Positions 1 through 9,914 of a DNA stretch of 64,000 nt are shown here, piece by piece. The number at the start of each line of letters is the position of its first letter. Positions within the stretch are counted from its first letter, which is position 1. The position numbers and the translations under genes are program-made. Below the pieces are notes generated by a model, which was not told the DNA's origin, did not search any database, and worked only from the letters and a program-made list of their open reading frames with translations. Location: positions 1-64,000 of the forward strand of contig JAXHLO010000006.1 in assembly GCA_034522075.1 (NCBI GenBank). The letters are read 5' to 3'. This stretch comes from UBA7803 sp034522075. Lineage in GTDB: Bacteria; Pseudomonadota; Gammaproteobacteria; Pseudomonadales; Azotimanducaceae.

Positions 1-249
1 GACGGTCCAGAGTTTGTCGGCGTCCTGCACCGCGGGCAGGTCGCCGCCGACCAGCCGCCCGAGCTGTTCTGCCAGCCGCTGACGATCACCAGGCTCGATG
101 GCGCCCTCGATCGGCGATCCACACGGCATTCGTCTTCCACGGTAATGAATGCCGCGGCGGCAGCGGTGTGCGGCAGACACAGCGTTGCCAGACACAGGGC
201 CGCCAGCGGCAGTACCCGGCGGCAGTGGCGTATACCGGTGAAACTCATG
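1..249 (-). CDS. Secreted protein, 5' part only, frameshifted (resembles COG3904 periplasmic family)
   Basis: The gene runs off the left edge. The start ATG at 249 has a good ribosome binding site (AGGAGA, 5 bases upstream on the minus strand). A hydrophobic signal-peptide stretch (LPLAALCLATLCLPHTAAAA) lies one frame away from this ATG, and the continuation PIEGAIEPGDRQRLAEQLG lies back in the ATG frame. Two compensating indels, near 240 and near 105-115, are therefore needed to join the pieces. The 'I.G.IE.GD...L...L' pattern resembles the start of predicted periplasmic proteins of the COG3904 type (ClpP-like fold). This family assignment is tentative because only about 80 residues are visible. 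Confidence 0.4.
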
Positions 250-307
250 ACATCTCCTGAGGACGTCCATGCCCGTTTCGCGACAGCCATGATAACGTAC
301 CCGTCCT

Positions 308-1089
308 GTGAATCTGCTGCTCAAACTCGCCGCGCTGCTCGCCGCCGGCTACGTGATCGCCAGCATCGCCCTGTATCTGCTGCAGGCGCAGCTCTCTTCT
401 ACCCGCAGCCGCCGGGCCCCGATCCGTCCAGTGAAAACGCACGCCCGGTGACGCTGGAACGCCCGGACGTCACCCTGCACGGCTGGATCGTCAACGCCGA
501 TTCCAGCGGGCCGCTGATCATCTACTTCGGCGGCAACGCCGAAGAAGTGTCCCGGCTCGTGGACACGTTCGCACCGCTCGAGGCCAGCACCGTGTTGATG
601 AACTACCGCGGCTACGGCCGCAGCGGCGGCCGGCCCACGGCGGCCGCGCTGCTCGATGATGCCCGGGCGCTGGTGGAAGAGATGCCGCAGCGCCTGGGCG
701 CGGACCGGCCGCTGATTCTGTTCGGGCGCAGTCTGGGCAGCGGTATCGCGGCGCAGACCACCCGTCACGCCCGGGCGGACGGCGTGATTCTGCTGAGCCC
801 CTACCGCAGCCTCACCCGGCTGGCCCAGCGCTACGCGCCGGGCATGCCCGCCAGGTGGCTGCTGCGCCACCGCATCGATACGACTGCGGCGCTCGATACC
901 CTGCCGGACCAGGTGCTGGTGTTCTATTCACCCACGGATCTGATCATTCCCGCCGACGAATCGCGGGCGCTGATCGAGAGGCTGGAACCGCCGCCGCGGG
1001 TCGTGACCTTCGACGGCGGCCATAACATGCCGATGCACGATGCGCAGATCTGGCCGGCGGTGGAAGCCTTTGTGGCGGAGGCTACTTGA
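308..1089 (+). CDS. Membrane-anchored alpha/beta hydrolase, one frameshift
   Basis: This is a serine hydrolase of the COG1073/ABHD12-13 type. A GTG at 308 opens a short frame coding a hydrophobic N-terminal anchor (LLLKLAALLAAGYVIASIAL). The frame then moves by one base near 390-398 into the frame that ends at 1089. That frame carries the oxyanion region (YFGGNAEE), MNYRGYGRSGG, the nucleophile elbow GRSLGSG, the acid region (FYSPTDLIIP) and the catalytic His (GGHNMPMHD). All catalytic elements are intact and only one missing base is needed to restore the join, so a sequence error is at least as likely as a true mutation. The substrate cannot be inferred. It points toward the following minus-strand gene and overlaps its end by a few bases. 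Confidence 0.7.
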
Positions 1090-1369
1090 ACTGCTTCATG
1101 GCCTTGTCCCAGGCCTGGCGCATCTCGTCCATGGCCGTTTCAGCGCCTCTGCGGATCTCCTGCCAGGCTGCATCGCTGGCCGACTGCAGTTCCTTGAGCT
1201 GCTCGCGGGCCCGCTCGCGCTGCTCGGCCATGTCCTTCACAGCTTTCTCGTATTCAACCTTGGCCTCGGCCTGAGCTTCCCGCGCCTTGGCTTCCATGCG
1301 GGCAATTTCCGCATTCCACTCGTCCAGGCGGGCCTTGAGCTTTTCTATGTAGGCATCGCGTTCGCTCAT
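1082..1369 (-). CDS. Small charged coiled-coil protein (sll1863-like stress response family)
   Basis: This 95-residue protein is highly charged and almost entirely helical (repeated Lys/Glu/Ala heptads such as MEAKAREAQAEAKVEYEKAV). It matches the short 'MSERDAYIEKLKARLDEWNAEI' family often annotated as sll1863-like stress response or coiled-coil proteins. The start at 1369 is chosen because a strong AGGAGG site lies seven bases upstream. A longer in-frame extension upstream belongs to the C-terminus of the prolyl oligopeptidase (RWAFLAEHLQL). No signal peptide or membrane segment is visible, so it is probably cytoplasmic. Its molecular function is unknown. It may be co-transcribed with the oligopeptidase gene, which lies immediately upstream. 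Confidence 0.75.
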   Translation of the reverse strand: MSERDAYIEKLKARLDEWNAEIARMEAKAREAQAEAKVEYEKAVKDMAEQRERAREQLKELQSASDAAWQEIRRGAETAMDEMRQAWDKAMKQFK

Positions 1370-3591
1370 TGAATCCTCCTTGCTGAAATCGGCGGGCAGC
1401 CTGAGCTGCAGGTGCTCCGCCAGAAACGCCCAGCGGTCGGCGTACAAATCGATCAGCATCGTGCACCGGCGTGCCGGCGCCGTGGCCGGCGCGGGTCTCG
1501 ACGCGGATCAGCGTTGGGCGCATCGCCGGTATCGGCCTGCTGCGAGCCGCGGCGCGTACTTGAACGATGTGGCCGGGACACCACACGATCGTCGGTATCG
1601 GCCGTGGTCGCCAGCACCGCGCGGTACTGGCGCGCCGGCGTTGCGATGTTGTGATACGGCGAGTGCAGGCATGCAGCGCCCGGAATTCGTCCGGATTGCT
1701 CGGACGAGCCGTAGTCGTCGACCCAGAAGCGCCCGGCGGTGAAATGGTTGAAGCGCAGCATGTCCATCACGCCCACCGCCGGCAGCGCGGCAGCGAAACA
1801 GGTCCGGGCGCTGGTTGGTCACGGCGCCGACCAGCAGACCGCCGTTTGAGCGCGCCGTAGATGCCCAGATGCACTCGGCAGGTGTGTATCCGTGCTCGAT
1901 CAGGTACTCGGCCGCGGCGATGAAGTCATCGAACACGTTCTGCTTGTCGCGGCACGGTGCCGGCCTTGTGCCATTTGCGCCGTACTCGCCGCCGCCGCGC
2001 AGATTGGCCTGGGCGTAGACGCCGCCGGCCTCCATCCAGGCCAGGTTCGGGTACCGAAAGACGCAGGGTCAGGGAGATGTTGAAGCCGCCGTAGCCGTAG
2101 AGCAGCGTCGGCGTTAGGCGCCATCGCGGCTGCGACGACCCCGGCGGTGGGTCGAGGAACGTGGGCAGCGCGGGTGCCGTCGGGGCAAGAGCGTGGAGCG
2201 CCTGGCGCACGGCGCACGTCGGCCGGGTCGAAGATCCACGTCGGGTTGGCGCCGGACCGGGCTGTGCTGACCGCGTGGCCACGTCGTAACGGCAGAGCGT
2301 CGCCGGGCGTTGTTGAAGTTCTGGAGAGGCTGAAGAAGGTCTCGGCTGCTCGCCGGGCTCGCCGGCCGGAGCCCGAGCCCGCCGATGCCGACGCCGGGCA
2401 GGTCGAGGCGCGCGCACCTGCCGGCCGCCGGTCTCGTCGTGCACGGCGCACCGCGGACTGCGGGCGTCTTCCAGGTAGTGGGCGATGAGGTGCCCGCCGA
2501 CGTAGGCTGGCGCCGGTGCAGGACGTGGCTCGTGCTCAGGGCCGACCTCGCGCGCCAGCGGCCAGCGGGCACGGTCGCAGCGGGCCGACCAGGCCGCCAG
2601 CCGGCACTCTGGGCGCATCCTGGCATTGGTGCGGGAGAACAACTCGCCAGGGCCGACGCTGCCGACGAAGGTGTAGCCGTGCGTCGAAGCGCTCGACCAG
2701 GGTCTCCGGACTTCCGCGGCCGGCGTCGGCGAGGTCCTGATAGACCACCTGATTGCGTTCGTCCGTGCCCAGCCACACCTCGATGACCAGGTGGCGGCCG
2801 TCATGGGAGACCTGCGGGCGGAAGCCCCAGTCGGGGTGATCGGGCCGGGCGTAGACCTCGCGGAATCGTCGTCCTGGCGGCGTGCCGAGGCGGTGGTCGA
2901 ACACGCGCCGCCTGGTTGCAGGTTCAGCGAGTGCGGAACTGTGCGCCCGCCGTCCGGCGGCCGGGTAGCGGCCGTAGTAGAAACCGCTGCCGTCCGGCAG
3001 TCCCCCAGGCGACCGATTGGTGAACTTCAGCCACTCCAGCTCGCTCAGGCGAGCAGCTCGTCCGGTGGTCCACGATCAGGGAATGCGCGCACGTGCGCCA
3101 GTCCGAAGCCGCCGTCCTGCACGGTGTAAGCCAGGTAGCGCCCGTCCGGGCTGGGATAGACCTCGGCCAGGGCCACTGTGCCGTCATCCGACCACTGGTT
3201 CGGATCGATGAGCACCCGCGGCTCAGCGTCCAGGGCCTCCTGCACGTAGAGCACGGCCTGGTTCTGCAACCCGTCCTTGCGGGTAAAGAATAGCGCGCCC
3301 TAGCGCACCGGCACGCTGTAGCGTTCATGACCGTAGAAGATTCCGCAGCCGTTCTTCAGCGGATGGCGCGCGGCAGGTGATCCAGATGGTGAAGGCGCCG
3401 TTGCCGCGCCGAGTTGCACCACCCAGGTCAACTCCAGGCCAGCGTCGGCTTCAACCAGCGATGGCTCAACCCGCCGGTGCCTGGATGCTGTTGAACTTCG
3501 GTGCGTGGTGGCGTCGGTGCTGGTCTTCCGGCCCGGCCGCCTGGGCGTGGCAGGCGGCCCATAACAGCGCCGCGGTCACTGCAAATCGCAT
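1370..3591 (-). pseudogene. Prolyl oligopeptidase (peptidase S9A), reading frame broken many times
   Basis: Segments in all three minus frames together spell an exported prolyl endopeptidase. A signal peptide begins at 3591 (MRFAVTAALLWAACHAQA). Beta-propeller text follows near 3270-3045 (DGLQNQAVLYVQEALDAEPR) and 3200. The catalytic domain shows YGGFNISLT near 2070, GGVYAQANLRGGGEYG near 2035, the nucleophile context RSNGGLLVGAVTNQRPDLF near 1850, the acid context ATTADTDDRVV near 1580 and the His context ETRAGHGAGTPV near 1490. At least six to eight indels separate these pieces. Every diagnostic motif is otherwise unmutated, which fits sequencing or assembly indels better than long decay. 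The normal family length of about 700 residues fits the span. Residues linking the signal peptide to the propeller are poorly recognisable. Confidence 0.7.
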
Positions 3592-3596
3592 AGGAC

Positions 3597-4399
3597 CTAT
3601 GATGCCGGTTCCGTTCCCGGCCCGTACACCCAGTATTTCCAGCCGCGGCGTTCGAACGGCGTCCAGCGTGCCTGCGGCTGAGCCAGACGCTCGGCCAGCA
3701 GAAAGAGAGCACTGGCATTGAAGCCGAGACCAATGTGGCTGCCGTATACCTCGATGTTTTCGGCCAGCGGCCCCGGCTGCTGGCGCGCGATATCCACGAG
3801 CAGATGCCGTCCATGCCCGAGGTCAACGGCGCTGAGGGCACGTCCGGCAACGGGTCACTGGCCAGACGGCGCAGACGCATGGCTTCGTCACGATCGATGC
3901 CGGTGGCGCCCACCCGGCTCATCACCCGTTGCGCCCGGGACGGCCGCGGCGTGCCGCCGATGGGGCTGCCCAGAGTAATCACCTGGCGTACCCGCTCGGG
4001 GTGAATCTGCGTGAGCAAGCGGGCGTACACGCCGCCGAGGCTCCAGCCCACCAGACTGACCGGGCGCTGGCCCCCTGCCCGCCAGACAGCCTCCAACCGC
4101 TCACTGAGGCGCTGCTGCAGGTCGGGCATGGCCGAACCCAGGTTGCGGCCGAGGTCCCAGGTGTGGGTGATCAGACCCTGCCCGGCCAGATAGCGCCGGA
4201 TCACCGTGGTGGAGCCGTCGCCGCCGCCGAAGCCGGGCAGCACAAGCACCGGATGGCCGTCGCCGCGGGGGGCCAGGGTCAGATAGGGCGCAGCCGGCAG
4301 CAACGAGGCCAGCTCCGCCAGCGCGCGGGGCGCTTCCGCTATGGCGTAGCGGCGATCGCGGGTCACAGGGGTCGAGACGGTGTCGATAGTTTCACTCAT
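3597..4399 (-). CDS. Alpha/beta hydrolase (PGAP1/lipase-like), one frameshift near 3797
   Basis: The protein starts MSETIDTVSTPV at 4399 and has no signal peptide. Residues about 50-60 give HPVLVLPGFGGG, the oxyanion region typical of lipase-like hydrolases. The nucleophile elbow is VSLVGWSLGG (GWSLG), followed by VITLGSPIGGTPR. The expected acid region (SGMDGICSW) is the last text in the first frame. The C-terminus (QQPGPLAENIEVYGSHIGLG, with the catalytic His, then FNASALFLLAERLAQP) continues in another frame after about 3797 and stops at 3597. A single indel therefore separates two conserved halves. The likely product is about 265 residues. The substrate is unknown. An 80-base gap separates it from the BCCT gene upstream. 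Confidence 0.7.
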
Positions 4400-4479
4400 G
4401 GGAGCAGCTTATGTTGCAGAGCAACAAAGATGGGGCCGCCTGCGCCGGAAGTCAAGCTGGCGGATCAGAATTAGACAGG

Positions 4480-6106
4480 CTATTTGTCTTGTTCGGCCCC
4501 GGAACCAGGATCGGCCGCTGACTGGCGATGCGCCTCCAGCAGGCTCTCGAGTTCCGCATGCAGCAGCGCATCCCGCAGTTCCCACTGGCGCCGCTCGTCG
4601 CGCAGAGATTTCAGCAGGGCCGCCGCCATGAAAACCATGAGCAACATGAACGGGAAAGCCGGCCAGGATGGAACTCGTCTGCAGCGCGGCCAGGCCGCCA
4701 CCAAGCAACAGGACGCCGGCAACCAGCACCTGCAGCACGCCCCATATCACGCGCAACAGCCGGCTCGGCGTCAGAACGCCTTTACTGGTGAACATTCCGA
4801 GCACAAAAGTCGCCGAGTTCGCGGACGTGATCACGAAAAGCACGATCAGCACCAGCACCAGACGCACCGAGCACATCCCGACCCGGCAAGATACGCCAGC
4901 ATGGCGAACAGCGCCGGCAGCTGATCTCCTGGCGCACCGCGTCGCCGATGCCGGCGTCCTCGAAACAGCTCGAAGTACAGCGCGGAGCCGCCGAAGGTGG
5001 CGAACCAGAACGGTACTCAGACAGCACCGGCATGCCGATCACGCCCAACACGAATTCCCGGATGGTGCGCCCGCGCGAGATGCGGGCGATGAAGCTGCCC
5101 ACGAAGGGCGCCCAGGAAAGCCCCCAGGCCCAGTAGAAGATGGTCCAGCGCTCAACCCAGTCTTCGCCGGTGTAGGGCGTCATCACCAGGCTCATGCCGA
5201 TGACGTTGCCGAAGTAGTCACCGATGGCGTTGGTCATCGCGGCGGTAATGAAATCCGTGGGCCCGGCGAAGAACACGAACAGCAACAACAGGCCGCGGCA
5301 AGCAGCATGTTGGCATCACTGACGTAACGCACGCCGCTTTCCAGCGGGGCCAGGGCGCAGAGCAGGAAAACCACCGCAACACCGCCGAGGATGGCCAGCT
5401 GCTGGTCGGTGCCGAAGCCGACGCCGGCCACCGACCCCAGGCCGCTGTTGATCTGGATGATGCCCAGCCCGAGCGTGGTCGCCACGCCGAACACCGTGGA
5501 CACCACGGCCAGGATATTGATGGCGTGGCCGATGCCGCCGTCCACCCGGTCACCCAGGTTGGCGCGGAAGGTTTCGCTGATCAGACCCGGCCGTTGCTGC
5601 CGGAAACGCACATAGGCAATGGCCAGGCCCACCACGGCGAAGTTGGCCCACTGATGGAAGCCCCAGTGAAACAGCGAATAACGCATGGCCACCTGCGCCG
5701 CCTCCGGGCTGCGCGGCTCGGCCAGGCCGAGGGGCGGTTCCACGTAGTGGGTCATGGGCTCGGCCACGCCCCAGAAAACCAGGCCCACGCCCATACCCGC
5801 CGAGAAAATCATGCCCAGCCACGCCGGGTAGGCAAACTCCGGGGCCTCGCCGTCGGCGCCGAGACGGATGCTCCCGTAGTCGCTGAAAGCGACGCCGACG
5901 CAGAACACCAGAAACCCCGTGGTGGCGAACAGGTAGAACCAGCCGAAATGCTCACGGGTGAACGTCAGAGCGGTATCGGCCCCCGCGGCCAGGGCCAGCG
6001 GCCAGACGATGCCGGCGACCACGAAGGCCAGCAGCAGCGCCAGGGACACAAAGAACACCCAGCCCGGCCGGTTGCTCACCGCAGGATAGTCGGCTGCCTC
6101 GGTCAT
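4480..6106 (-). pseudogene. BCCT-family betaine/choline/carnitine transporter, several frameshifts
   Basis: This is a sodium- or proton-coupled uptake system for quaternary ammonium compounds in the inner membrane. The ATG at 6106 overlaps the stop of the acyl-CoA dehydrogenase gene (ATGA). The first 270 codons are intact and show GMIFSAGMGVGLVFWGVAEP and the aromatic HWGFHQWANFAVVGLAIAY region, both BCCT hallmarks. From about 5290 the frame changes. The continuing text AGPTDFITAAMTNAIGDYF, DWVERWTIFYWAWGLSWAPF and ISRGRTIREFVLGV is in another frame. FEDAGIGDAV, VLIVLFVITSANSATFVLG and a charged C-terminal tail (LLKSLRDERRQWELRDAL) occupy further frames. At least four indels are needed. The substrate is not determined, and osmoprotection is only a guess. 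Confidence 0.75.
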
Positions 6107-7791
6107 CGGCCCGCCAGCACCGCCTCGACGGCGGCGCCCTCCGAGTCTTCGTCGGCGGCCAGCGGATCGCTCGCCAGCACCCGATGGCGCAGCACCAGCC
6201 GCGCCAGCTGCGCCCGCCGAGCGGTGCCCAGGCGCCCGGCTTCCCACGCCATGGCAACGGCAGACGTCACATGATAGAGGGCCGATGCCGCCCGCCGGGT
6301 CAGCGCCTCGTCCCCGTCGGCGGCCGTCTGCGCCAATGCTGCAGCGCGGGGCATGGCGGTATCGAGCATGGTCCGCAGTTCGTCGTCCAACGCCGTGTCC
6401 TCGAGCAGGGCGTCCCAGTGCTCGCGCAAAGCATCGAGGGACTGCTCGCGGCGGATGGCGCGGCACACGTCCAGGGCGACGATGTTGCTGGTGCCTTCCC
6501 AGATGGAGCCAAGGTGAGCGTCGCGCAGCAGCCGGGGGTCCGGCCACTCCTCGATATAACCGCAGCCGCCGCGTACTTCCATGGCATCGCCGGTGACCTT
6601 GCGTGCATCCCGGCAGGCGCGGAATTTGATGAGCGGGGTCAGGATGCGGGCCAGACTGTAAGCCCGATTGTCGCCGGCATCGGCCCGGGCCAGGGCGTCG
6701 GCAGTCTGAAACATCATGCTTCGCGCCTGCTCACCGGGCAGCACGATCTTCATGAGCTGGCGGCGCATCAGCGGCATCTCCACCAGACGCCGGCCGAAGG
6801 CCGTCCGGCTGTGCGCCACGAACAGCGCCTCGCTGGCGGCCCGGCGCATGAGGCCGGCGGCCCGCACGCCGTTGGACAGCCGCGAGTTATTGACCATATC
6901 AGCCATCTGCACGAAGCCGCGGCCCGGCTCACCGACGAGGTAAGCCCGCGCCCCTTCCAGGGTGATCTCGCCGCTGGCCATGGAGCGGGTGCCAAGTTTG
7001 TCCTTCAGGCGCACGATGCGGTAACGATTGAGGCTGCCGTCTTCCAGATGGCGCGGCAGCAGGAACAGGGAAACGCCCTTCATTCCGGCCGGCGCATCAT
7101 CGGGACGCGCCAGCACCATGGCCAGGGCGGCATCGGCGTTGGAGCAGAACCATTTGTCGCCATACAGACGCCAGGCGTCCGGGTCTTCCGGATCCGGCAC
7201 AGCCCGGGTGGCGGTAGCAGCCACGTCCGAGCCCGCGCCTTGCTCGGTCATGAACATGGCACCCTGATAAAGCTCGTCCGGATCGAGACTGGTGAGCCGC
7301 GGCAGAAAGCGTTCCACCAGACCGGCGGCGCCGAACTTCTTCAGGGTCCGCGTGAGCGAGTCAGTCATGGACACCGGACAGCACAGGCCAAACTCGGCCT
7401 GCACGAACAGGAACGTCAGCGCATATTTGACCGCCGGCGGCAATGGGCCGCGCCAGCCCAGCACGTCGTCACGATGCGAGATGGCCGCCAGCGCGAACTC
7501 GCCGAAGGCCAGGCTTTCCATCTCCTGGTAGGCGGGGTGCTTGATGATGCGCTGCAGATCCAGCCCGGTACGTGTGCGCGGCGCCAGGGTGGGTGGATTA
7601 TGGTCCGCCAGACCGGCCAGGTCGTCGAGCCGCCCGCCGGCCAGTTCGCCCAGGCGTTGCAGCCGCGGGCCCAGGTGAGCCAGCAGATCCGCAGGCAGGT
7701 ACACCGACAACAGGCGTTGAAACTCCGGATCACTGTCGTACAGATTGGCGCCGTGCTGGTCCGGTACTGGGGCAGATTCCGCTTCAACCAT
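6103..7791 (-). CDS. Acyl-CoA dehydrogenase family protein (AidB-like subgroup)
   Basis: This 562-residue flavoprotein is predicted to oxidise an acyl-CoA thioester at C2-C3 in the cytoplasm. It shows the FAD-binding stretch MTEQGAGSDV, the middle-domain sequence LKDKLGTRSMASGEI, the helical C-terminal text NNSRLSNGVRAAGLMRRA and GGCGYIEEWPDPRLLRDA, and the base-bearing loop SIWEGTSNIVALDV. The long N-terminus and the 'R.HP.Y'-like segment (RIIKHPAYQEMES) place it in the AidB/isovaleryl-like branch rather than among classical 380-residue enzymes. It sits between an MFS_2 symporter gene (15 bases upstream) and the BCCT gene (4-base overlap), so the three are probably one transcription unit. 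The physiological substrate is not inferable, and a DNA-alkylation role as in AidB is possible but unsupported. Confidence 0.85.
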   Translation of the reverse strand: MVEAESAPVPDQHGANLYDSDPEFQRLLSVYLPADLLAHLGPRLQRLGELAGGRLDDLAGLADHNPPTLAPRTRTGLDLQRIIKHPAYQEMESLAFGEFALAAISHRDDVLGWRGPLPPAVKYALTFLFVQAEFGLCCPVSMTDSLTRTLKKFGAAGLVERFLPRLTSLDPDELYQGAMFMTEQGAGSDVAATATRAVPDPEDPDAWRLYGDKWFCSNADAALAMVLARPDDAPAGMKGVSLFLLPRHLEDGSLNRYRIVRLKDKLGTRSMASGEITLEGARAYLVGEPGRGFVQMADMVNNSRLSNGVRAAGLMRRAASEALFVAHSRTAFGRRLVEMPLMRRQLMKIVLPGEQARSMMFQTADALARADAGDNRAYSLARILTPLIKFRACRDARKVTGDAMEVRGGCGYIEEWPDPRLLRDAHLGSIWEGTSNIVALDVCRAIRREQSLDALREHWDALLEDTALDDELRTMLDTAMPRAAALAQTAADGDEALTRRAASALYHVTSAVAMAWEAGRLGTARRAQLARLVLRHRVLASDPLAADEDSEGAAVEAVLAGR

Positions 7792-7806
7792 GGCGACAGT
7801 CTACGG

Positions 7807-9285
7807 TCACGGCTGCAGACTGTCGCCCCGGCGCTCCCGCACGGCCGCGAGGCGCACAGCTCGGCGATCCAGACTGGCCCGCAGCCGCGCATGCCGCGCC
7901 GGCGTCAGCGGGTACGACCAGATCAGACGCAGCGCCAGGCCGTAGAACACCACCGGACCCAGACAATAGACCAGCCGCAGCGACAGCACACCCGCGTCGG
8001 TACTCGCCGCCACCCCACCGGACGGATCGAAACCCATCAGGCCAACGATGTTCAGCGATATACCTGTGCCGAAGGCGATGGCGATCTTCTCGGAGAAACC
8101 GAGAAAGGCGAAGTAACTGCCCGCCCGGCTGCGCCCGGAGCGAGCCGAATCCACGTCCACCACGTCGGCGAGCATGGCCAGCGGCAGGAACTGCAGCCCG
8201 CCGAAGCAGAAACCCTTGACGATGATGAACAGCAGGAAGAACGCCAGGTAATCGCCAGTGCTGAGCAGCAGGTTGGCGGCGCTTACAGCCGCCACGGTAA
8301 TCAGGGTACACATGAAGGCGCGGTGTTTGCCGATCTTGCGGCCCAGCCACAGCCAGAACGGAATGGCGCCCAGACCGGCGATGAAATACAGAAAGTAGGC
8401 GGCGCCGATGGTGGGCACGCCGACGATGTCGCGAATGAAGAACAGGGATACCGCGTTGCGGAACGACTCGCCGAAGAACACCAGCACCGCGATGAGCAGC
8501 ACCCGCAGCATGGGGCCGTTCTTCATGACCAGCTTCAGGCCTTCGCGGAACGACGGGCGTTTCTCGGTGGTGGCCTGCTCCGGCGGCTCCTTGACCAGCC
8601 CCACCACCACGAGCGCACACAGGGGCAGGACGAAGATGATGGTCCAGGCCAGCCCGGCCAGCACGGGCCCGGTGAGAGTGGCGCGGTCCACCACCACCTT
8701 GTCGCCGAAGTCGCCGGTGAACGACCCGACCGCGTCGCGCCACAGGGCCGAGAACACTTCACCGACGGCCGCACCGTCGGCGCGCAGCTCGATGATCATG
8801 GGCACGGCAGCAGCCACCATCAGCCCCACCAGAATGTAGACCTCCCGCGACGCGGTGACCCGGCTGCGCTGATGGTAGTCGGGCGACAGCTCCGCGCCCC
8901 AGGCCCGGTGGGGCAACGCAATCATGGTGGCGCCGATGAAGAACACGGCCAGCCAGACGAGGAAATAGACCACGCCCACACCGGGGTCGGGCATGAACAG
9001 GTGGTAGACGCCGAGCATCATTACCGCCGCGCCGAGCACGACCCACGGCTTGCGGCGCCCGAACGGCGTGGTCCAGCGATCGGAGATCTCCCCCATGATC
9101 GGATCGGTAATCACATCAGTGAGGCGCGCCAGCATGAGAATGGTCCCCACCGCCGCCAGGCTGATGCCCAGGCCGCCGGAGTAATGGGCGGGAATCCAGA
9201 TGGACAACGGATAGCCGATGACGGCCAGCGGCAGGCCCAGCGATCCATGGGCAAAGATGGTCTTACGCGGCAGTACCTCGCTCAC
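7807..9285 (-). CDS. MFS_2 / GPH-family cation symporter
   Basis: This 492-residue inner-membrane transporter has about twelve hydrophobic segments. The N-terminal signature LTDVITDPIMGEISDRWTTP followed by FGRRKPWV is diagnostic of the glycoside-pentoside-hexuronide:cation (MFS_2) group. A second conserved region near the middle reads PEQATTEKRPSFREGLKLV. I choose the GTG at 9285 because a GAGGGGAG ribosome binding site lies just upstream. A longer ATG start at 9378 would overlap the divergent gene and adds residues unlike the family. It is first in a run with the acyl-CoA dehydrogenase and BCCT genes. Related proteins in lipid- or steroid-using bacteria are often only called 'MFS transporter', so no sugar substrate should be assumed. 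Confidence 0.8.
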   Translation of the reverse strand: MSEVLPRKTIFAHGSLGLPLAVIGYPLSIWIPAHYSGGLGISLAAVGTILMLARLTDVITDPIMGEISDRWTTPFGRRKPWVVLGAAVMMLGVYHLFMPDPGVGVVYFLVWLAVFFIGATMIALPHRAWGAELSPDYHQRSRVTASREVYILVGLMVAAAVPMIIELRADGAAVGEVFSALWRDAVGSFTGDFGDKVVVDRATLTGPVLAGLAWTIIFVLPLCALVVVGLVKEPPEQATTEKRPSFREGLKLVMKNGPMLRVLLIAVLVFFGESFRNAVSLFFIRDIVGVPTIGAAYFLYFIAGLGAIPFWLWLGRKIGKHRAFMCTLITVAAVSAANLLLSTGDYLAFFLLFIIVKGFCFGGLQFLPLAMLADVVDVDSARSGRSRAGSYFAFLGFSEKIAIAFGTGISLNIVGLMGFDPSGGVAASTDAGVLSLRLVYCLGPVVFYGLALRLIWSYPLTPARHARLRASLDRRAVRLAAVRERRGDSLQP

Positions 9286-9376
9286 TGAGCTCCCCTCTTC
9301 AAACACTGCAGCCACGGAGCTTACCTGCTTCGGCGGCCGTTTGCCCAAGCGGGCGTCCCGCCTATATCCTAAAGCC

Positions 9377-9658
9377 ATGATCGAAGTGACCCGTACTCAG
9401 GACGGCGATCCGCTCGGCTTCGACGTTGCCGTATCCGACGGCAGCGGCAGCAGCCGGCATCAGGTCACCATGGACCGCCAGACGGCTGACCGCCTGGCCG
9501 GCACCTGCACGCCGGAAGCCTGTATCGAGGCCGCCTTCCGTTTCCTCCTCGACCGCGAGCCCAGAAGCGCCATCATGGGCAGCTTCGACGTCACCGTGAT
9601 CTCCCGCTACTTTCCCGAGTTCGAAGCCAGGCTGCCGGACTATCTCAAAGGTGTATAA
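9377..9658 (+). CDS. Uncharacterised 93-residue protein
   Basis: This short soluble protein is read from an ATG at 9377, divergent from the MFS_2 gene. It begins MIEVTRTQDGDPLGFDVAVS, has a central Cys-containing stretch (GTCTPEACIEAAFRFLLDRE) and ends RYFPEFEARLPDYLKGV. No signal peptide, membrane segment or known catalytic motif is seen. The 'RYFPEFE..LPDYL' ending resembles small conserved proteins of unknown function in gammaproteobacteria. Its stop is followed within about 25 bases by the cobalamin riboswitch, so the riboswitch belongs to the next gene, not to this one. I cannot assign a role. Confidence 0.6.
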   Translation: MIEVTRTQDGDPLGFDVAVSDGSGSSRHQVTMDRQTADRLAGTCTPEACIEAAFRFLLDREPRSAIMGSFDVTVISRYFPEFEARLPDYLKGV

Positions 9659-9679
9659 TCCGCGCCGCGGCGCAATGAC

Positions 9680-9868
9680 GCGTCGCAGGTGCCGGGTGCT
9701 CGGGAAATCGGTGTAATTCCGATACTGACCTCGCAACGGTGATTGAGTGATGCCTGCCACAGGCCACTGAGTGTCGGCTGCGCGAAGCGCGGCCAACCTC
9801 GGGAAGGCGGCAGGCATCGTGTCCGGACCCACCGGGACAAGCCATCAGTCCGGAGACCGACCTGGCAT
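9680..9868 (+). promoter_or_regulatory. Cobalamin (B12) riboswitch
   Basis: The leader contains the adenosylcobalamin aptamer hallmarks in order. They are a closing-stem arm caggtgcc at about 9684, a GGGAAatcggtgtaattccg segment at 9710-9729, the B12-box-like ctgacctcgcaacggtga at 9733-9750, and a 3' segment catcagtccggagaccgacc ending in acctggca near 9866. The last part pairs with the 5' caggt arm. A short stem (ccgtc/gacgg at 9881-9898) follows just before the start codon of the receptor gene and could act as the expression platform by hiding the translation start. No terminator T-run is visible, so translational control is more likely than termination. Confidence 0.9.
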
Positions 9869-9914
9869 CATCGTGGAATCCCGTCCGAGGCAAGACGGCA
9901 CACCGGAAAATCTC

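Noticed and set aside
1370..3591. Programmed frameshifting in the oligopeptidase gene
   Set aside because: Too many shifts at unrelated sites without slippery sequences; indels from sequencing or decay explain it better.
6184..9288. Plus-strand open frame of more than 1000 codons
   Set aside because: It lies antisense to the acyl-CoA dehydrogenase and MFS_2 genes, is rich in His/Gln/Gly/Arg with no family motif, and is explained by the high GC content of the real genes.
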